Shown: piece by piece, positions 28,145-39,372 of the stretch
Numbering within the stretch: position 1 is the stretch's first letter
How the letters are laid out: the number at the start of each line of letters is the position of its first letter
Assembly (NCBI RefSeq): GCF_015752045.1
Contig: NZ_JADOUS010000004.1
Span: 248,001-312,000, forward strand
Length of the DNA: 64,000 nucleotides
DNA from: Arthrobacter_D sp015752045
GTDB taxonomy: Bacteria; Actinomycetota; Actinomycetes; Actinomycetales; Micrococcaceae
Direction: 5' to 3'
Notes under the pieces: generated by a model
Databases searched by the model: none
The model's input: only the letters and a program-made list of their open reading frames with translations
Told to the model about the DNA's origin: nothing
Made by a program: the position numbers and the translations under genes

Positions 28145-28977
28145 CCACGCATCCCACCACCGGTCCCTCGGCCGGACCGGCCACCGGCTCCAAGGCCGCG
28201 GCCGCCATCGAGAAGGCACGCAGCGAGGGCCGCGCCGCGCTCATCGGCTACCTGCCCGCTGGCTTCCCCGACGTCCAGACCACCATCGACGCCGGCATCG
28301 CCATGGCGAAGAACGGCGTGGACCTCATCGAGATCGGCATCCCGTACTCGGACCCGGTCATGGACGGGCACGTCATCCAGGAGGCGACGGTCGAGGCGCT
28401 GGGCAACGGCTTCACCGTCCCCCGCATCTTCGACGTCGTCGCAGGCATCACGAGTGCGACCGACGCCGCCGTCCTCGTCATGACCTACTGGAACCCGGTC
28501 ATGCGGATGGGCGTCCGCGAGTTCGCCGAGCGGCTTGCAGCAGCGGGCGGCGCCGGACTCATCACGCCGGACCTCATCCCCGACGAGGCCTCCGAGTGGA
28601 TCGCGGTCTCCGAGGAACTCGGCCTCGACCGCGTGTTCCTCGTGGCCCCCTCCACCTCCCCGCAGCGCATGCAGAACACCGTCGACGCCAGCAGGGGATT
28701 CGTCTACGCCGTGTCCGTGATGGGCGTGACCGGGGCGAGGACCTCGGTCGGCGCTGCAGCACGGGCCGTCGTCGACGCCGCGCACGCCGCCGGAGCAGAG
28801 CGGGTCTGCGTGGGACTCGGCGTCTCGTCCTCGGCCCAGGTCCGCGAGATCGGCGCGTACTCCGACGGCGTGATCGTGGGCACCGCCCTCGTCGCCGCCC
28901 TGCGCGACGGCGGAGTGGACGCCGTCGCCGAGCTCGCCCGCGAACTGAGCACCGGCACGGGCAAGGCGCACGCGTGA
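28141..28977 (+). CDS. trpA: Tryptophan synthase alpha chain
   Basis: TrpA (278 residues) cleaves indole glycerol phosphate and passes indole to TrpB. The catalytic Glu is in DLIEIGIPYSDPVMDG. The mobile loop and phosphate site include LITPDLIPDEAS, MGVTGAR and VCVGLGVSSSAQV. The GTG start overlaps the trpB stop and the stop overlaps lgt the same way, so the three are one coupled block. Confidence 0.96.
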
Positions 28978-30137
28978 TCGGCGGAAGCCTCGCCGCGTCG
29001 ATCCCCAGCCCGCCCGCGGAATGGGCGAGCTTCAGCCTCGGCCCCATCACCATCCACGCCTACGCCCTGTGCATCCTCGCCGGCATCATCCTGGCGCTCC
29101 TCCTCACGCAGAAGCGCTTCGTGTCCTTCGGCGGGCATGCGGACGCCGTGTGGGACATCGCCATCTGGGCCATCCCGTTCGGCATCGTCGGCGGGCGGCT
29201 CTACCATGTGTTCTCCTCGCCGGACGCCTACTTCGGCCCGGACGGGGACCTCGCGCGCATCCCGCAGATCTGGCAGGGCGGCCTCGGGATCTGGGGTGCG
29301 ATCGCCCTCGGCGCCGTCGGAGCCTGGATAGGCGCCCGCCGCGCCGGCGTCAAGCTCTCCGCCTTCGCCGACGCCGCCGCGCCCGGGGTGCTGCTCGCCC
29401 AGGCCGTCGGACGCCTCGGCAACTGGTTCAACCAGGAACTGTTCGGTGGTCCCACCACGCTGCCGTGGGGCCTGGAGATCGACGCCGACAACCCGAACTT
29501 CCCGCGGGGCGCAGAACCCGGCACGCTGTTCCACCCCACGTTCCTCTACGAGCTCCTCTGGAACCTCGCCGGCGTGGCCCTGCTGCTGCTGCTCTCGCGG
29601 AAGATCACCCTGCGCGGTGGCCGCATGTTCTGGCTCTACGCGGCCTACTACACCCTCGGCCGCGTCTGGATCGAGGCGCTCCGCATCGACGACGCCGAGA
29701 TGATCACGCTCTTCGGGATCACCCAGCGCCTGAACGTCTGGACGAGCATCGCCGTGTTCCTCGTGTCGGTCGCCGTCCTCGTCTACCTGTCGGTCACGCG
29801 GGATCGTGTCGAGGAGCTGGCGGTCTACCTGCCAGGTCGTGAGCCGAAGCCGGCCGCCGTCGCCGGTTCGGACGGCGACGCCGACAGCAGCGCCGGGACC
29901 GGTGCCGGCGGCGATGCCGCGACGGCCGACGACACGGCGGACGGCACGCCTCCCGCCGGGGGAGAGGACGCCTCCGCTGAGCCGAGCCCGGCCGCCGGAT
30001 CGGGCCCGACGGGCCTCTCCGGAGCAGCCCCGCGAGGCACCTCCCGTAACGCTTCAGCCACAGGTGGCCACGCCTCGGACACGGGGCAAAGCGGGCGGAA
30101 TGACCGTGGTAACCTGTCCGAAACAGACGGCTCCTGA
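28974..30137 (+). CDS. lgt: Prolipoprotein diacylglyceryl transferase
   Basis: Lgt (387 residues) transfers diacylglycerol from phosphatidylglycerol to the lipobox cysteine of prolipoproteins. Seven or so helices are present. The Lgt signature is visible as GRLGNWFNQELFG, with IVGGRLYHVF and the HPTFLYELLWNL segment carrying further conserved residues. A disordered Ala/Gly/Asp-rich C-terminal tail of about 100 residues is added, as is common in actinobacteria. The GTG start overlaps the trpA stop. Its 3' end contains a GlnR-type box serving the next gene. Confidence 0.95.
   Translation: MIGGSLAASIPSPPAEWASFSLGPITIHAYALCILAGIILALLLTQKRFVSFGGHADAVWDIAIWAIPFGIVGGRLYHVFSSPDAYFGPDGDLARIPQIWQGGLGIWGAIALGAVGAWIGARRAGVKLSAFADAAAPGVLLAQAVGRLGNWFNQELFGGPTTLPWGLEIDADNPNFPRGAEPGTLFHPTFLYELLWNLAGVALLLLLSRKITLRGGRMFWLYAAYYTLGRVWIEALRIDDAEMITLFGITQRLNVWTSIAVFLVSVAVLVYLSVTRDRVEELAVYLPGREPKPAAVAGSDGDADSSAGTGAGGDAATADDTADGTPPAGGEDASAEPSPAAGSGPTGLSGAAPRGTSRNASATGGHASDTGQSGRNDRGNLSETDGS
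30109..30124. promoter_or_regulatory. GlnR-type operator upstream of gltBD
   Basis: GTAAC-CTGTCC-GAAAC matches the actinobacterial GlnR half-site pattern gTnAC-n6-GaAAc at every defined base. It lies inside the end of lgt, 345 bp before the gltB ATG. Only one a-b unit is visible. GlnR controls nitrogen assimilation, and gltBD encodes glutamate synthase, so the placement makes sense; binding is inferred. Confidence 0.55.
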
Positions 30138-30468
30138 GTAGACGATCGGCGTACTCGGGGCCCCGCGCAAGCGGAGCCGCGGGAATCGGTCCCCGACTGC
30201 AGTCCCCGGGCCACCGCCCCTCAAGGACGCAACACCACACCGTTGTGGACCCCAGGTGCGGCGGCCGGATCACCCTCCGGACCCGCACCTGCATCGCCGC
30301 CACAGGCGCCGGACGCCCACAGCGCTTGCCCGCCAACAGCGTCGGGTCTGCCGGCGGACGTGGTGGGACTCGAGATACACACGACGGCGACCGCTCCCTG
30401 ACAGCGGCGCCCCGGGGCCAAGGCTGTCCCCTCCCGACGCTCCATCATGGGGGAAGGATCCTTATCTG
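30138..30468 (+). other. Structured gltB leader region
   Basis: No gene is seen in this 331-bp gap. It holds several hairpins: CGGCTCC (30128-30134) with GGAGCCG (30173-30179) enclosing GAGTA/TACTC; CCACA (30235-30239) with TGTGG (30244-30248); CAGGTGCGG (30253-30261) with CCGCACCTG (30283-30291); GACAGC (30400-30405) with GCTGTC (30423-30428). The first may end the lgt transcript. No known riboswitch core was recognised. Confidence 0.45.
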
Positions 30469-33400
30469 ATGACTGCTTTGACGCCAGGAAAGCCGACCGA
30501 GGCCGCACCACGGGCGACGCCCGGGACGGGTGACGCGCCCGAGGCCGTGACCTCGCCGTTCACACGGTTCGCGTCCGTCCCGGAGGCCTCCGGTCTCTAC
30601 AACCCCGAGAACGAGAAGGACGCGTGCGGCCTCGCCGTCATCGCGACCCTGCGCGGAGAGCCCGGGCACGACATCGTCGACGCGGCCCTCACCGCACTGC
30701 GGAACCTCGAACACCGCGGCGCCGTCGGGGCGGATGAGGGCACCGGCGACGGCGCGGGCCTGCTGACCCAGGTCCCCGACGAGTTCTTCCGGGCCGTCGT
30801 CGACTTCCGGCTGCCGCCCGCCGGCTCCTACGTCGTCGGCACCGCCTTCCTCCCCACCGAGGGCAAGGAGCAGGCCACCGCACGCGCCGGGCTGGAATCG
30901 CTCGCCGAGGCCGAGGGCCTCGAGGTGCTCGGCTGGCGGGTCGTGCCGATCGTCGCCGACCTCGTCGGCGCGATGGCCCGCGCCTGCATGCCGCACTTCG
31001 TCCAGCTGTTCCTCGCACCGACGGACGGCATCGCGTCGGACCTCGACGCGAGGGCGTTCCGGGTGCGGAAGCGCGCCCAGAACAAGTACGGCGTGTACTT
31101 CCCGTCGCTGTCCTCCAAGACCATCGTCTACAAGGGCATGCTGACCACCGCGCAGCTCGAGCCGTTCTACCCCGACCTCTCCGACGAGCGCTTCAAGACC
31201 TGCCTCGGCATCGTCCACTCGCGGTTCTCCACCAACACCTTCCCCTCGTGGCCGCTCGCCCAGCCGTTCCGCACCATCGCCCACAACGGCGAGATCAACA
31301 CGGTGAAGGGCAACCGCAACTGGATGCGCGCGCGGCAGTCGCAGCTGTCCAATCCCCTGCTCGGGGACGACCCTGAGGAGCTCTACCCCATCTGCACCCC
31401 GGGCGCCTCGGACTCGGCGACGTTCGACGAGGTGGCCGAGCTCCTGACCCTGTCCGGACGCCCGATCACGCATTCGATCATGATGATGATCCCGGAGGCG
31501 TGGGAGAACCACGCCACCATGGATCCGGCGCGCCGTGCCTTCTACCAGTACCACTCCATGCTCATGGAGCCGTGGGACGGGCCCGCCGCCGTGTCCTTCA
31601 CGGACGGCCGCCTCGTCGGCGCCGTCCTCGACCGCAACGGCCTGCGCCCCGCGCGCTACTGGGTCACCGAGGACGGCCTCGTCATCCTCGCATCCGAGGT
31701 GGGCGTGCTCGACGTCGAACCCTCCCGCGTGGTCCGCAAGGGCCGCGTCTCGCCGGGCAAGATGTTCCTCATCGACACCGAGGCTGGCCGCCTCATCGAA
31801 GACCAGGAGATCAAGGCGGAGATCGCCGCTGCGAACCCGTGGGGCGAGTGGGTCAAGGAGAACCTGATCCAGCTCGAGGACCTCCCCGAGCGCGAGCACG
31901 TCGTCCACACCAAGGCGTCCATCAGCCGTCGCCAGCGCACGTTCGGCTACACGCAGGAGGAACTGCGCATCCTGCTCGGTCCCATGGCGAAGACCGCCGC
32001 AGAGCCCCTCGGCGCCATGGGCTCGGACACGCCCATCGCGGTGCTGTCCAAGCGCCCGCGCCTGCTCTTCGACTACTTCGTGCAGTCCTTCGCGCAGGTC
32101 ACGAACCCGCCGCTCGACTCCATCCGCGAGGAGCTCGTCACCTCCATGGGCGTCACGATCGGCCCGGACGGCAACCTGCTGTCCACCGGTCGCGTCCGAT
32201 CCCGGCAGATCGCCCTGAAGTTCCCGGTCATCACCAACGACGAGCTGGCGAAGATCGCCAACCTCGAGACCGACGACGGCGACCGGCTGACCGTCCGTGT
32301 CCGCGGGCTGTACCGGCACGACGGCGGTGAGGCCGCCCTGCGCGCACGCCTCTCGGAGATCTGCGAGCAGGTCTCCAGCGCGCTGAACCGTGGCGTCGAG
32401 TACGTGGTGCTCTCCGACCGCGACTCGAACGCGCAGTGGGCCCCCATCCCGTCCCTGCTCCTGACCAGCGCCGTCCACCATCACCTCCTCCGGAGCGCCA
32501 CCCGCACCAAGACGTCCCTCGTGGTCGAGGCCGGCGACGTCCGCGAGGTCCACCACGTCGCCGTGCTGATCGGATACGGCGCCTCCGCGGTGAACCCGTA
32601 CCTGGCGATGGAGAGCTGCGAGGAACTGGTCCGCAACGGCGACATCACCGGCGTCACCGCGGAGGCCGCCGTCGCGCACCTCATCAAGGGCCTCGGCAAG
32701 GGCGTCCTGAAGATCATGTCCAAGATGGGCATCTCCACCGTCAGCTCCTACTGCGGGGCCCAGACCTTCGAGGCGCTCGGACTGTCGCAGGAGCTCGTGG
32801 ACGAGTACTTCCACGGCACCCAGACCCAGCTCGGCGGGATCGGCCTGGACGTCGTCGCCGCCGAGACCGCGGCCCGGCACGACAGCGCCTACCCCGAGGA
32901 CGGCATCGAGGACCCGCATCGCGGCCTCGACAACGGCGGCGAGTACCAGTGGCGCCGCGAGGGCCCGCCGCACCTGTTCAACCCGGAGACCGTCTTCCGG
33001 CTGCAGCATGCCACGCGTGAGCGCCGGTACGACATCTTCAAGGCCTACACCCGGGGCGTCGACGACCAGTCCAAGGAACTCATGACGCTGCGCGGGATGC
33101 TGCGGCTCCGCGGCGACGCCCGCGAACCGATCAGCATCGACGAGGTCGAGCCCGTCTCGTTGATCGTGAAGCGTTTCTCGACCGGCGCCATGAGCTACGG
33201 CTCCATCTCGCAGGAGGCCCACGAGACGCTCGCCATCGCGATGAACCGCCTCGGCGCGAAGTCGAACACGGGCGAGGGCGGCGAGGACGTCGAGCGCCTG
33301 CTGGACCCGGAGCGGCGCTCCGCCATCAAGCAGGTGGCCTCCGGCCGGTTCGGCGTCACGAGCCTGTACCTGACCAACGCGGACGACATCCAGATCAAGA

Positions 33401-35092
33401 TGGCGCAGGGGGCCAAGCCCGGCGAGGGCGGACAGCTCATGAGCCAGAAGGTCTACCCGTGGATCGCGCGGACGCGGCACTCCACGCCCGGCGTGGCCCT
33501 GATCTCCCCGCCGCCGCACCACGACATCTACTCGATCGAGGACCTCGCCCAGCTCATCTACGACCTCAAGCGGTCCAACCCGAGCGCCCGCGTCCACGTG
33601 AAGCTCGTCTCCGAGGTGGGCATCGGCACGGTCGCGGCGGGCGTCACGAAGGCCAAGGCCGACGTCGTCCTGGTGTCCGGGCACGACGGCGGCACCGGTG
33701 CCAGCCCGCTCAACTCGCTCAAGCACGCCGGCATCCCGTGGGAGCTCGGCCTGGCCGAGACCCAGCAGACGCTGATGCTCAACGGCCTCCGCGACCGCGT
33801 GGTGGTCCAGGTGGACGGGCAGCTCAAGACGGGGCGCGACGTCGTCATCGCGGCGCTGCTGGGCGGCGAGGAGTTCGGCTTCGCCACGGCGCCGCTCGTG
33901 GTCTCCGGCTGCATCATGATGCGCGTCTGCCACCTGGACACCTGCCCCGTCGGTGTCGCGACCCAGAACCCCGAACTCCGCAGTCGCTTCACGGGCAAGC
34001 CGGAGTTCGTGGTCAACTTCTTCGAGTTCATCGCCGAGGAGGTCCGCGAGCTCCTCGCCGAGCTCGGCTTCCGGACCCTCGAGGAGGCCATCGGCCACAG
34101 CGAACTCCTCGACGCCCGGGCGGCGATCGAGCACTGGAAGGCCGACGGCCTGGACCTCGACCCGATCCTGCGCGGCAACGAATTCGGTTCGGCGGAGCCG
34201 ATGCGGAACATGCTCAAGCAGAACCACGACCTGGACCAGCACTTCGACAACAAGCTCATCGAGATGAGCGCCGATGCGCTTCAGCACCGCGCACCCGTGC
34301 GCATCTCGGTGGACGTCGTCAACACGGACCGGGCGGTGGGCACCATGCTCGGCCACGAGGTCACCCGCACCTTCGGCCTGGACACCCTCCCCACCAACAC
34401 GATCGACGTCACCCTCACCGGCCAGGCCGGGCAGTCGCTCGGCGCCTTCCTGCCCGCCGGCATCACGCTGCGGCTCCTCGGGGACTCCAACGACTACGTG
34501 GGCAAGGGGCTGTCCGGCGGGCGCATCATCGTGCGCCCGGACCGCGCCAACGTGTTCCGCGCGGACCACAACGTGATCGCCGGTAACGTCATCGGCTACG
34601 GTGCCACCAGCGGTGAGATGTTCCTGCGCGGCCAGGTGGGGGAGCGTTTCCTCGTCCGCAACTCCGGGGCCACCGCCGTCGCCGAGGGCATCGGCGACCA
34701 CGGCTGCGAGTACATGACCGGCGGCCAGGCCCTGATCCTCGGACGGACCGGCCGGAACTTCGGGGCGGGCATGTCCGGCGGCACGGCCTTCGTGCTGGAC
34801 CTCGACCGCGCCCGGGTCAACCGGCAGAGCCTCGAGAACGGAGACCTTCTGCTCGTGGGCCTCGACGCCGAGGACGTCGAGATCGTCCGGCAGCTGCTGA
34901 TCCGGCATGTCGAGGAGACCGAGTCGAACCTCGCCGAGAGCCTCCTCGACTCCTTCGAGGACACCATCGCACGATTCACCAAGGTCCTGCCGCGCGATTA
35001 CGCCGCAGTGCTGGACGCCCGCGCCACCGCCGTCGAACAGGGCCTCGACCCCGACGGCGAAGAGGCATGGACCAAGATCCTGGAGGTAACCG

Positions 35093-35100
<8 letters not shown>
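30469..35100 (+). CDS. gltB: Glutamate synthase large subunit
   Basis: GltB (1543 residues) is the NADPH-GOGAT large chain, which hydrolyses glutamine and adds ammonia to 2-oxoglutarate. ATG 30469 gives a propeptide of 52 residues before the catalytic Cys in NEKDACGLAVI, which becomes the N-terminus after cleavage. Domains follow in order: class II amidotransferase, central domain, FMN-binding synthase barrel (GAMSYGSISQEAHETLA, VSGHDGGTGASPL), the 3Fe-4S cysteines in CIMMRVCHLDTCPVG, and a C-terminal beta-helix (GXGXG) domain. The gltD start lies 8 nt before the stop. Confidence 0.97.
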
Positions 35101-36550
<1,450 letters not shown>

Positions 36551-36584
36551 ACGGCTCCTCCACCTCACTCCCGACCAACACGAC

Positions 36585-36590
36585 TAGGCT
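36585..36590 (+). promoter_or_regulatory. -10 element for leaderless pyk
   Basis: TAGGCT ends 7 nt before the pyk ATG. Nothing resembling a ribosome-binding site lies between, so the transcript probably begins at the start codon. Confidence 0.5.
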
Positions 36591-36597
36591 AGGTTTC

Positions 36598-38088
36598 ATG
36601 AGACGCGCAAAAATCGTTGCAACATTCGGCCCCGCAATCGCCAGCTATGAGAACACGCTCGCCGTGCTCGAGGCGGGCGTCGACGTTGCCCGGATGAACA
36701 TGAGCCACGGCGACTACGCCGTGCACCTCAGCACCTACGAGAACGTCCGCCGCGCCTCCGCGGAGCTCGGCCGCCCCGTCGGCATCTTCGCGGACCTCCA
36801 GGGCCCGAAGATCCGCCTCGGCCGGTTCCTCGACGGCCCGCACGCGCTCGCCCGCGGTGACGTCTTCACCATCACCATCGAGGACATCGAGGGCACCCAG
36901 GAGATCTCCTCCACCACGTTCAAGGGACTGCCGCAGGACGTCAGCGTCGGCGACCTGCTGCTCATCGACGACGGCAAGGTCTCCCTGCGCGCGACGGCGG
37001 TCGACGACGTGAAGGTCACCACCGAGGTCGTCGTCGGCGGCATGGTCTCGAACAACAAGGGCATCAACCTGCCCGGCGTGGCCGTCAACGTGCCCGCCCT
37101 CAGCGAGAAGGACGAGGACGATCTCCGCTGGGCCCTCCAGACCGGCGTCGACATGGTCGCGCTGTCCTTCGTCCGCGACGCCGGCGACGTCAAGCGTGTC
37201 CACGAGATCATGGACGAGGAGGGACGCCGCGTCCCGGTCATCGCCAAGATCGAGAAGCCGCAGGCCGTCGACGCCCTCGAAGAGATCATCGATGCCTTCG
37301 ACGCGATCATGGTGGCCCGCGGGGACCTCGGCGTGGAGATGCCGCTGCAGGACGTCCCGATCGTGCAGAAGCGCGCCGTGGAACTCGCCCGCCGCTGGGC
37401 GAAGCCCGTCATCGTCGCCACGCAGGTCCTCGAGTCCATGATCGACAACCCGCGCCCCACCCGCGCCGAGGCCTCCGACTGCGCCAACGCCGTGCTCGAC
37501 GGTGCGGACGCCGTCATGCTCTCGGGCGAGACGAGCGTGGGCAAGTACCCGATGGAGACGGTCCGCACCATGGCGGACATCATCGAGTCCACCGAGCGCC
37601 ACGGCCTCGAGCGGGTGCCGCCGCTCGGCAGCAAGCCGAAGACCCGCGGCGGTGCCATCACCCGTGCCGCCGTCGAGATCGCCGACCAGCTCGACGCGAA
37701 GTACATCTGCACCTTCACGCAGTCCGGCGACTCGGCGCGCCGCCTCTCCCGCCTGCGCCCCAAGAAGCCGGTCGTCGCGTTCACCCCGGTGGAGTCGACG
37801 CTCAACGCCATGTCGCTCATCTGGGGCGTCCAGCCCCGCCTCGTCCCGTTCGTGGAGCACACCGACCAAATGACCGCGCAGGTGGACCGCGTCCTCTTCG
37901 AGCAGGGCCTCGTCGAGGTGGACGACCTCGTCGTGATCGCCGCCGGTTCCCCTCCCGGGCAGGCCGGGTCGACCAACTCCCTCAAGGTCCACCGCGTCGG
38001 CGACATCACGGACGCCGGTCAGCTCCCCGAGGACCACACGTCCTACATCAAGGAAGGTGTCGGCCCCTGGCCGCTCAAGAAGAAGTAG
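36598..38088 (+). CDS. pyk: Pyruvate kinase
   Basis: Pyruvate kinase (496 residues) makes pyruvate and ATP from PEP and ADP. The N-terminus MRRAKIVATFGPA is the standard start and fixes ATG 36598. Active-site parts seen: ARMNMSHGDY, FADLQGPKIRLG, VIAKIEKPQAVD (catalytic Lys), the metal site in MVARGDLGVEMP, and ATQVLESMIDNPRPTRAEASD. The C-terminal domain carries the usual effector region. No ribosome-binding site precedes the start; a -10-like TAGGCT is placed for a leaderless mRNA. Confidence 0.97.
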   Translation: MRRAKIVATFGPAIASYENTLAVLEAGVDVARMNMSHGDYAVHLSTYENVRRASAELGRPVGIFADLQGPKIRLGRFLDGPHALARGDVFTITIEDIEGTQEISSTTFKGLPQDVSVGDLLLIDDGKVSLRATAVDDVKVTTEVVVGGMVSNNKGINLPGVAVNVPALSEKDEDDLRWALQTGVDMVALSFVRDAGDVKRVHEIMDEEGRRVPVIAKIEKPQAVDALEEIIDAFDAIMVARGDLGVEMPLQDVPIVQKRAVELARRWAKPVIVATQVLESMIDNPRPTRAEASDCANAVLDGADAVMLSGETSVGKYPMETVRTMADIIESTERHGLERVPPLGSKPKTRGGAITRAAVEIADQLDAKYICTFTQSGDSARRLSRLRPKKPVVAFTPVESTLNAMSLIWGVQPRLVPFVEHTDQMTAQVDRVLFEQGLVEVDDLVVIAAGSPPGQAGSTNSLKVHRVGDITDAGQLPEDHTSYIKEGVGPWPLKKK

Positions 38089-38104
38089 CCTGACCCGCAG
38101 GACA

Positions 38105-38147
38105 GACGAAAGGACCCCCACCCGTGCCGGGTGGGGGTCCTTTCGTC
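38105..38147. terminator. Bidirectional terminator between pyk and pdtaR
   Basis: Two perfect 19-base arms (38105-38123 and 38129-38147; core AAAGGACCCCCACCC) surround a GTGCC loop. The stem ends in CTTTCGTC on each strand. It lies between convergent genes and can stop both transcripts. Confidence 0.92.
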
Positions 38148-38180
38148 GTCGTGTCCGGGCCGGGGTTGCCGACCGGGCCC

Positions 38181-38783
38181 TCAGTTGACCTGGTTGATGA
38201 TCGTCTCGGCGACCTCGCGCATGCTCAGGCGGCGGTCCATGGACGTCTTCTGGATCCAGCGGAAGGCCTCGGGCTCGGTGAGGCCCATCTTGGTGGTCAG
38301 GAGGCTCTTGGCGCGCTCGACGAGCTTGCGGGTGGCGAACTGCTCCTGCAGGTCGGTCACCTCCGCCTCGAGGGCCTTGATCTCCTCGTGCCGCGACATC
38401 GCGATCTCGATGGCCGGGATGAGGTCGGCGGGGGTGAAGGGTTTGACCACGTAGGCCATGGCGCCGGCGTCCCGCGCCCGCTCGATGAGCTCCTTCTGGC
38501 TGAACGCGGTGAGCAGGACCACGGGTGCGATGCGCGCCTTGACGATCTGCTCCGCGGCGGTGATGCCGTCCATGACGGGCATCTTCACATCCATGAGCAC
38601 CAGGTCCGGCTTGTGTTCCTGGGCGAGCGCGACGGCCTTCTCGCCGTTGTCGGCCTCGGCCACGACCTCGTAGCCCTCCCCACGCAGGATCTCGATGATG
38701 TCGAGCCGGATGAGCGTCTCGTCCTCGGCCACGATGACCCGGCGTGCGGGTCCGGCGGGCGTGGATTCGGTGGGTTCAGACAC
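38181..38783 (-). CDS. pdtaR: ANTAR-domain response regulator (PdtaR-like)
   Basis: The 200-residue protein has a receiver domain (acidic pocket AEDE at about 19-22, phospho-acceptor Asp65 in LVLMDVKMP, Lys in YVVKPFTP) followed by a helical ANTAR RNA-binding domain (LVERAKSLLTTKMGLTEPEAFRWIQKTSMDRRLSMREVAETI). Such proteins act as antiterminators: phosphorylation by a PdtaS-type kinase lets ANTAR bind paired hairpins in leaders. The kinase gene is not in this window. The GTG at 38783 follows AAGGAG with 6-7 nt spacing. Confidence 0.9.
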   Translation of the reverse strand: MSEPTESTPAGPARRVIVAEDETLIRLDIIEILRGEGYEVVAEADNGEKAVALAQEHKPDLVLMDVKMPVMDGITAAEQIVKARIAPVVLLTAFSQKELIERARDAGAMAYVVKPFTPADLIPAIEIAMSRHEEIKALEAEVTDLQEQFATRKLVERAKSLLTTKMGLTEPEAFRWIQKTSMDRRLSMREVAETIINQVN

Positions 38784-38927
38784 TGTTGCTCCTTGATGAT
38801 GACGGCGTTGCGGGGGGTCCGGGGGAGGCCTTGCTTCCGTGCCCGGAAACAGCCTATCGGCATGTAGAGTGGATTCGCGCACCGGCGGACCAGGAAGTCA
38901 TTCCTGCCAGCGGCCGTGGCACGCACG

Positions 38928-39009
38928 GCCCGAATGGCGGAATTGGCAGACGCGCTGCACTCAAAATGCAGTATCGAGAGGTGTGTGGGTTCGAGTCCCA
39001 CTTCGGGCA
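38928..39009 (+). tRNA. tRNA-Leu (anticodon CAA)
   Basis: The acceptor arms GCCCGAA (38928-38934) and TTCGGGC (39002-39008) pair over 7 bp with discriminator A at 39009. The anticodon stem CTGCA/TGCAG encloses the loop CTCAAAA, giving anticodon CAA at 38962-38964 for UUG codons. A long variable arm (class II) and the T-arm GTGGG-TTCGAGT-CCCAC are clear. The bases after the discriminator are CCC, so CCA is not fully encoded. A -10-like TAGAGT is at 38865-38870. Confidence 0.95.
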
Positions 39010-39141
39010 CCCGTATCCTCGTCTCGTGTACGGCCGCACCGTCAGTCTGCTGCCGTTCCGTAACACCGGAACCTTCCCAAGCACACTGCTGTTCTCCGCG
39101 GACGCTGCGCGCGACGATACCCCCATGAGCAAGCAGCCCCG

Positions 39142-39282
39142 ATGAGTGCCACCCGCTGCACGTGCGTCTGGACGGCCCGGCCGCTGGTCCGGCTGGTCGA
39201 CGATCCGATGTGCCCTGCGTACACGCTGCATGTCCTGAAGGCCTCCGCCGGCGGGTCCCGCGATCACACGACGGAACCCTGA
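39142..39282 (+). CDS. Possible small cysteine-containing protein (46 aa)
   Basis: This is a short ORF in the 361-bp gap between the tRNA and the LigD-type gene. It encodes 46 residues starting MSATRCTCVWTARP with a later VDDPMCPAYTLHVLK; the Cys-x-Cys, third Cys and His could bind zinc. It is preceded by a 6-codon ORF (39125-39145, MSKQPR) whose stop overlaps its ATG as ATGA. No good ribosome-binding site is visible. The residue pattern looks protein-like, resembling short actinobacterial Cys/His proteins, but I cannot name a family. It may be spurious. Confidence 0.45.
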   Translation: MSATRCTCVWTARPLVRLVDDPMCPAYTLHVLKASAGGSRDHTTEP

Positions 39283-39360
39283 ACGCCCGACCGACCCGTT
39301 CTGCGGATCCCGCCCGTCCGGCTGCTGCCCGCGCCCGGACGCCGGAGGGTACGCCGGGGG

Positions 39361-39366
39361 TACATT
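39361..39366 (+). promoter_or_regulatory. -10 element for the LigD-type polymerase gene
   Basis: TACATT ends 6 nt before ATG 39373, with no ribosome-binding site between. A leaderless transcript is likely. Confidence 0.45.
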
Positions 39367-39372
39367 GAGGCC

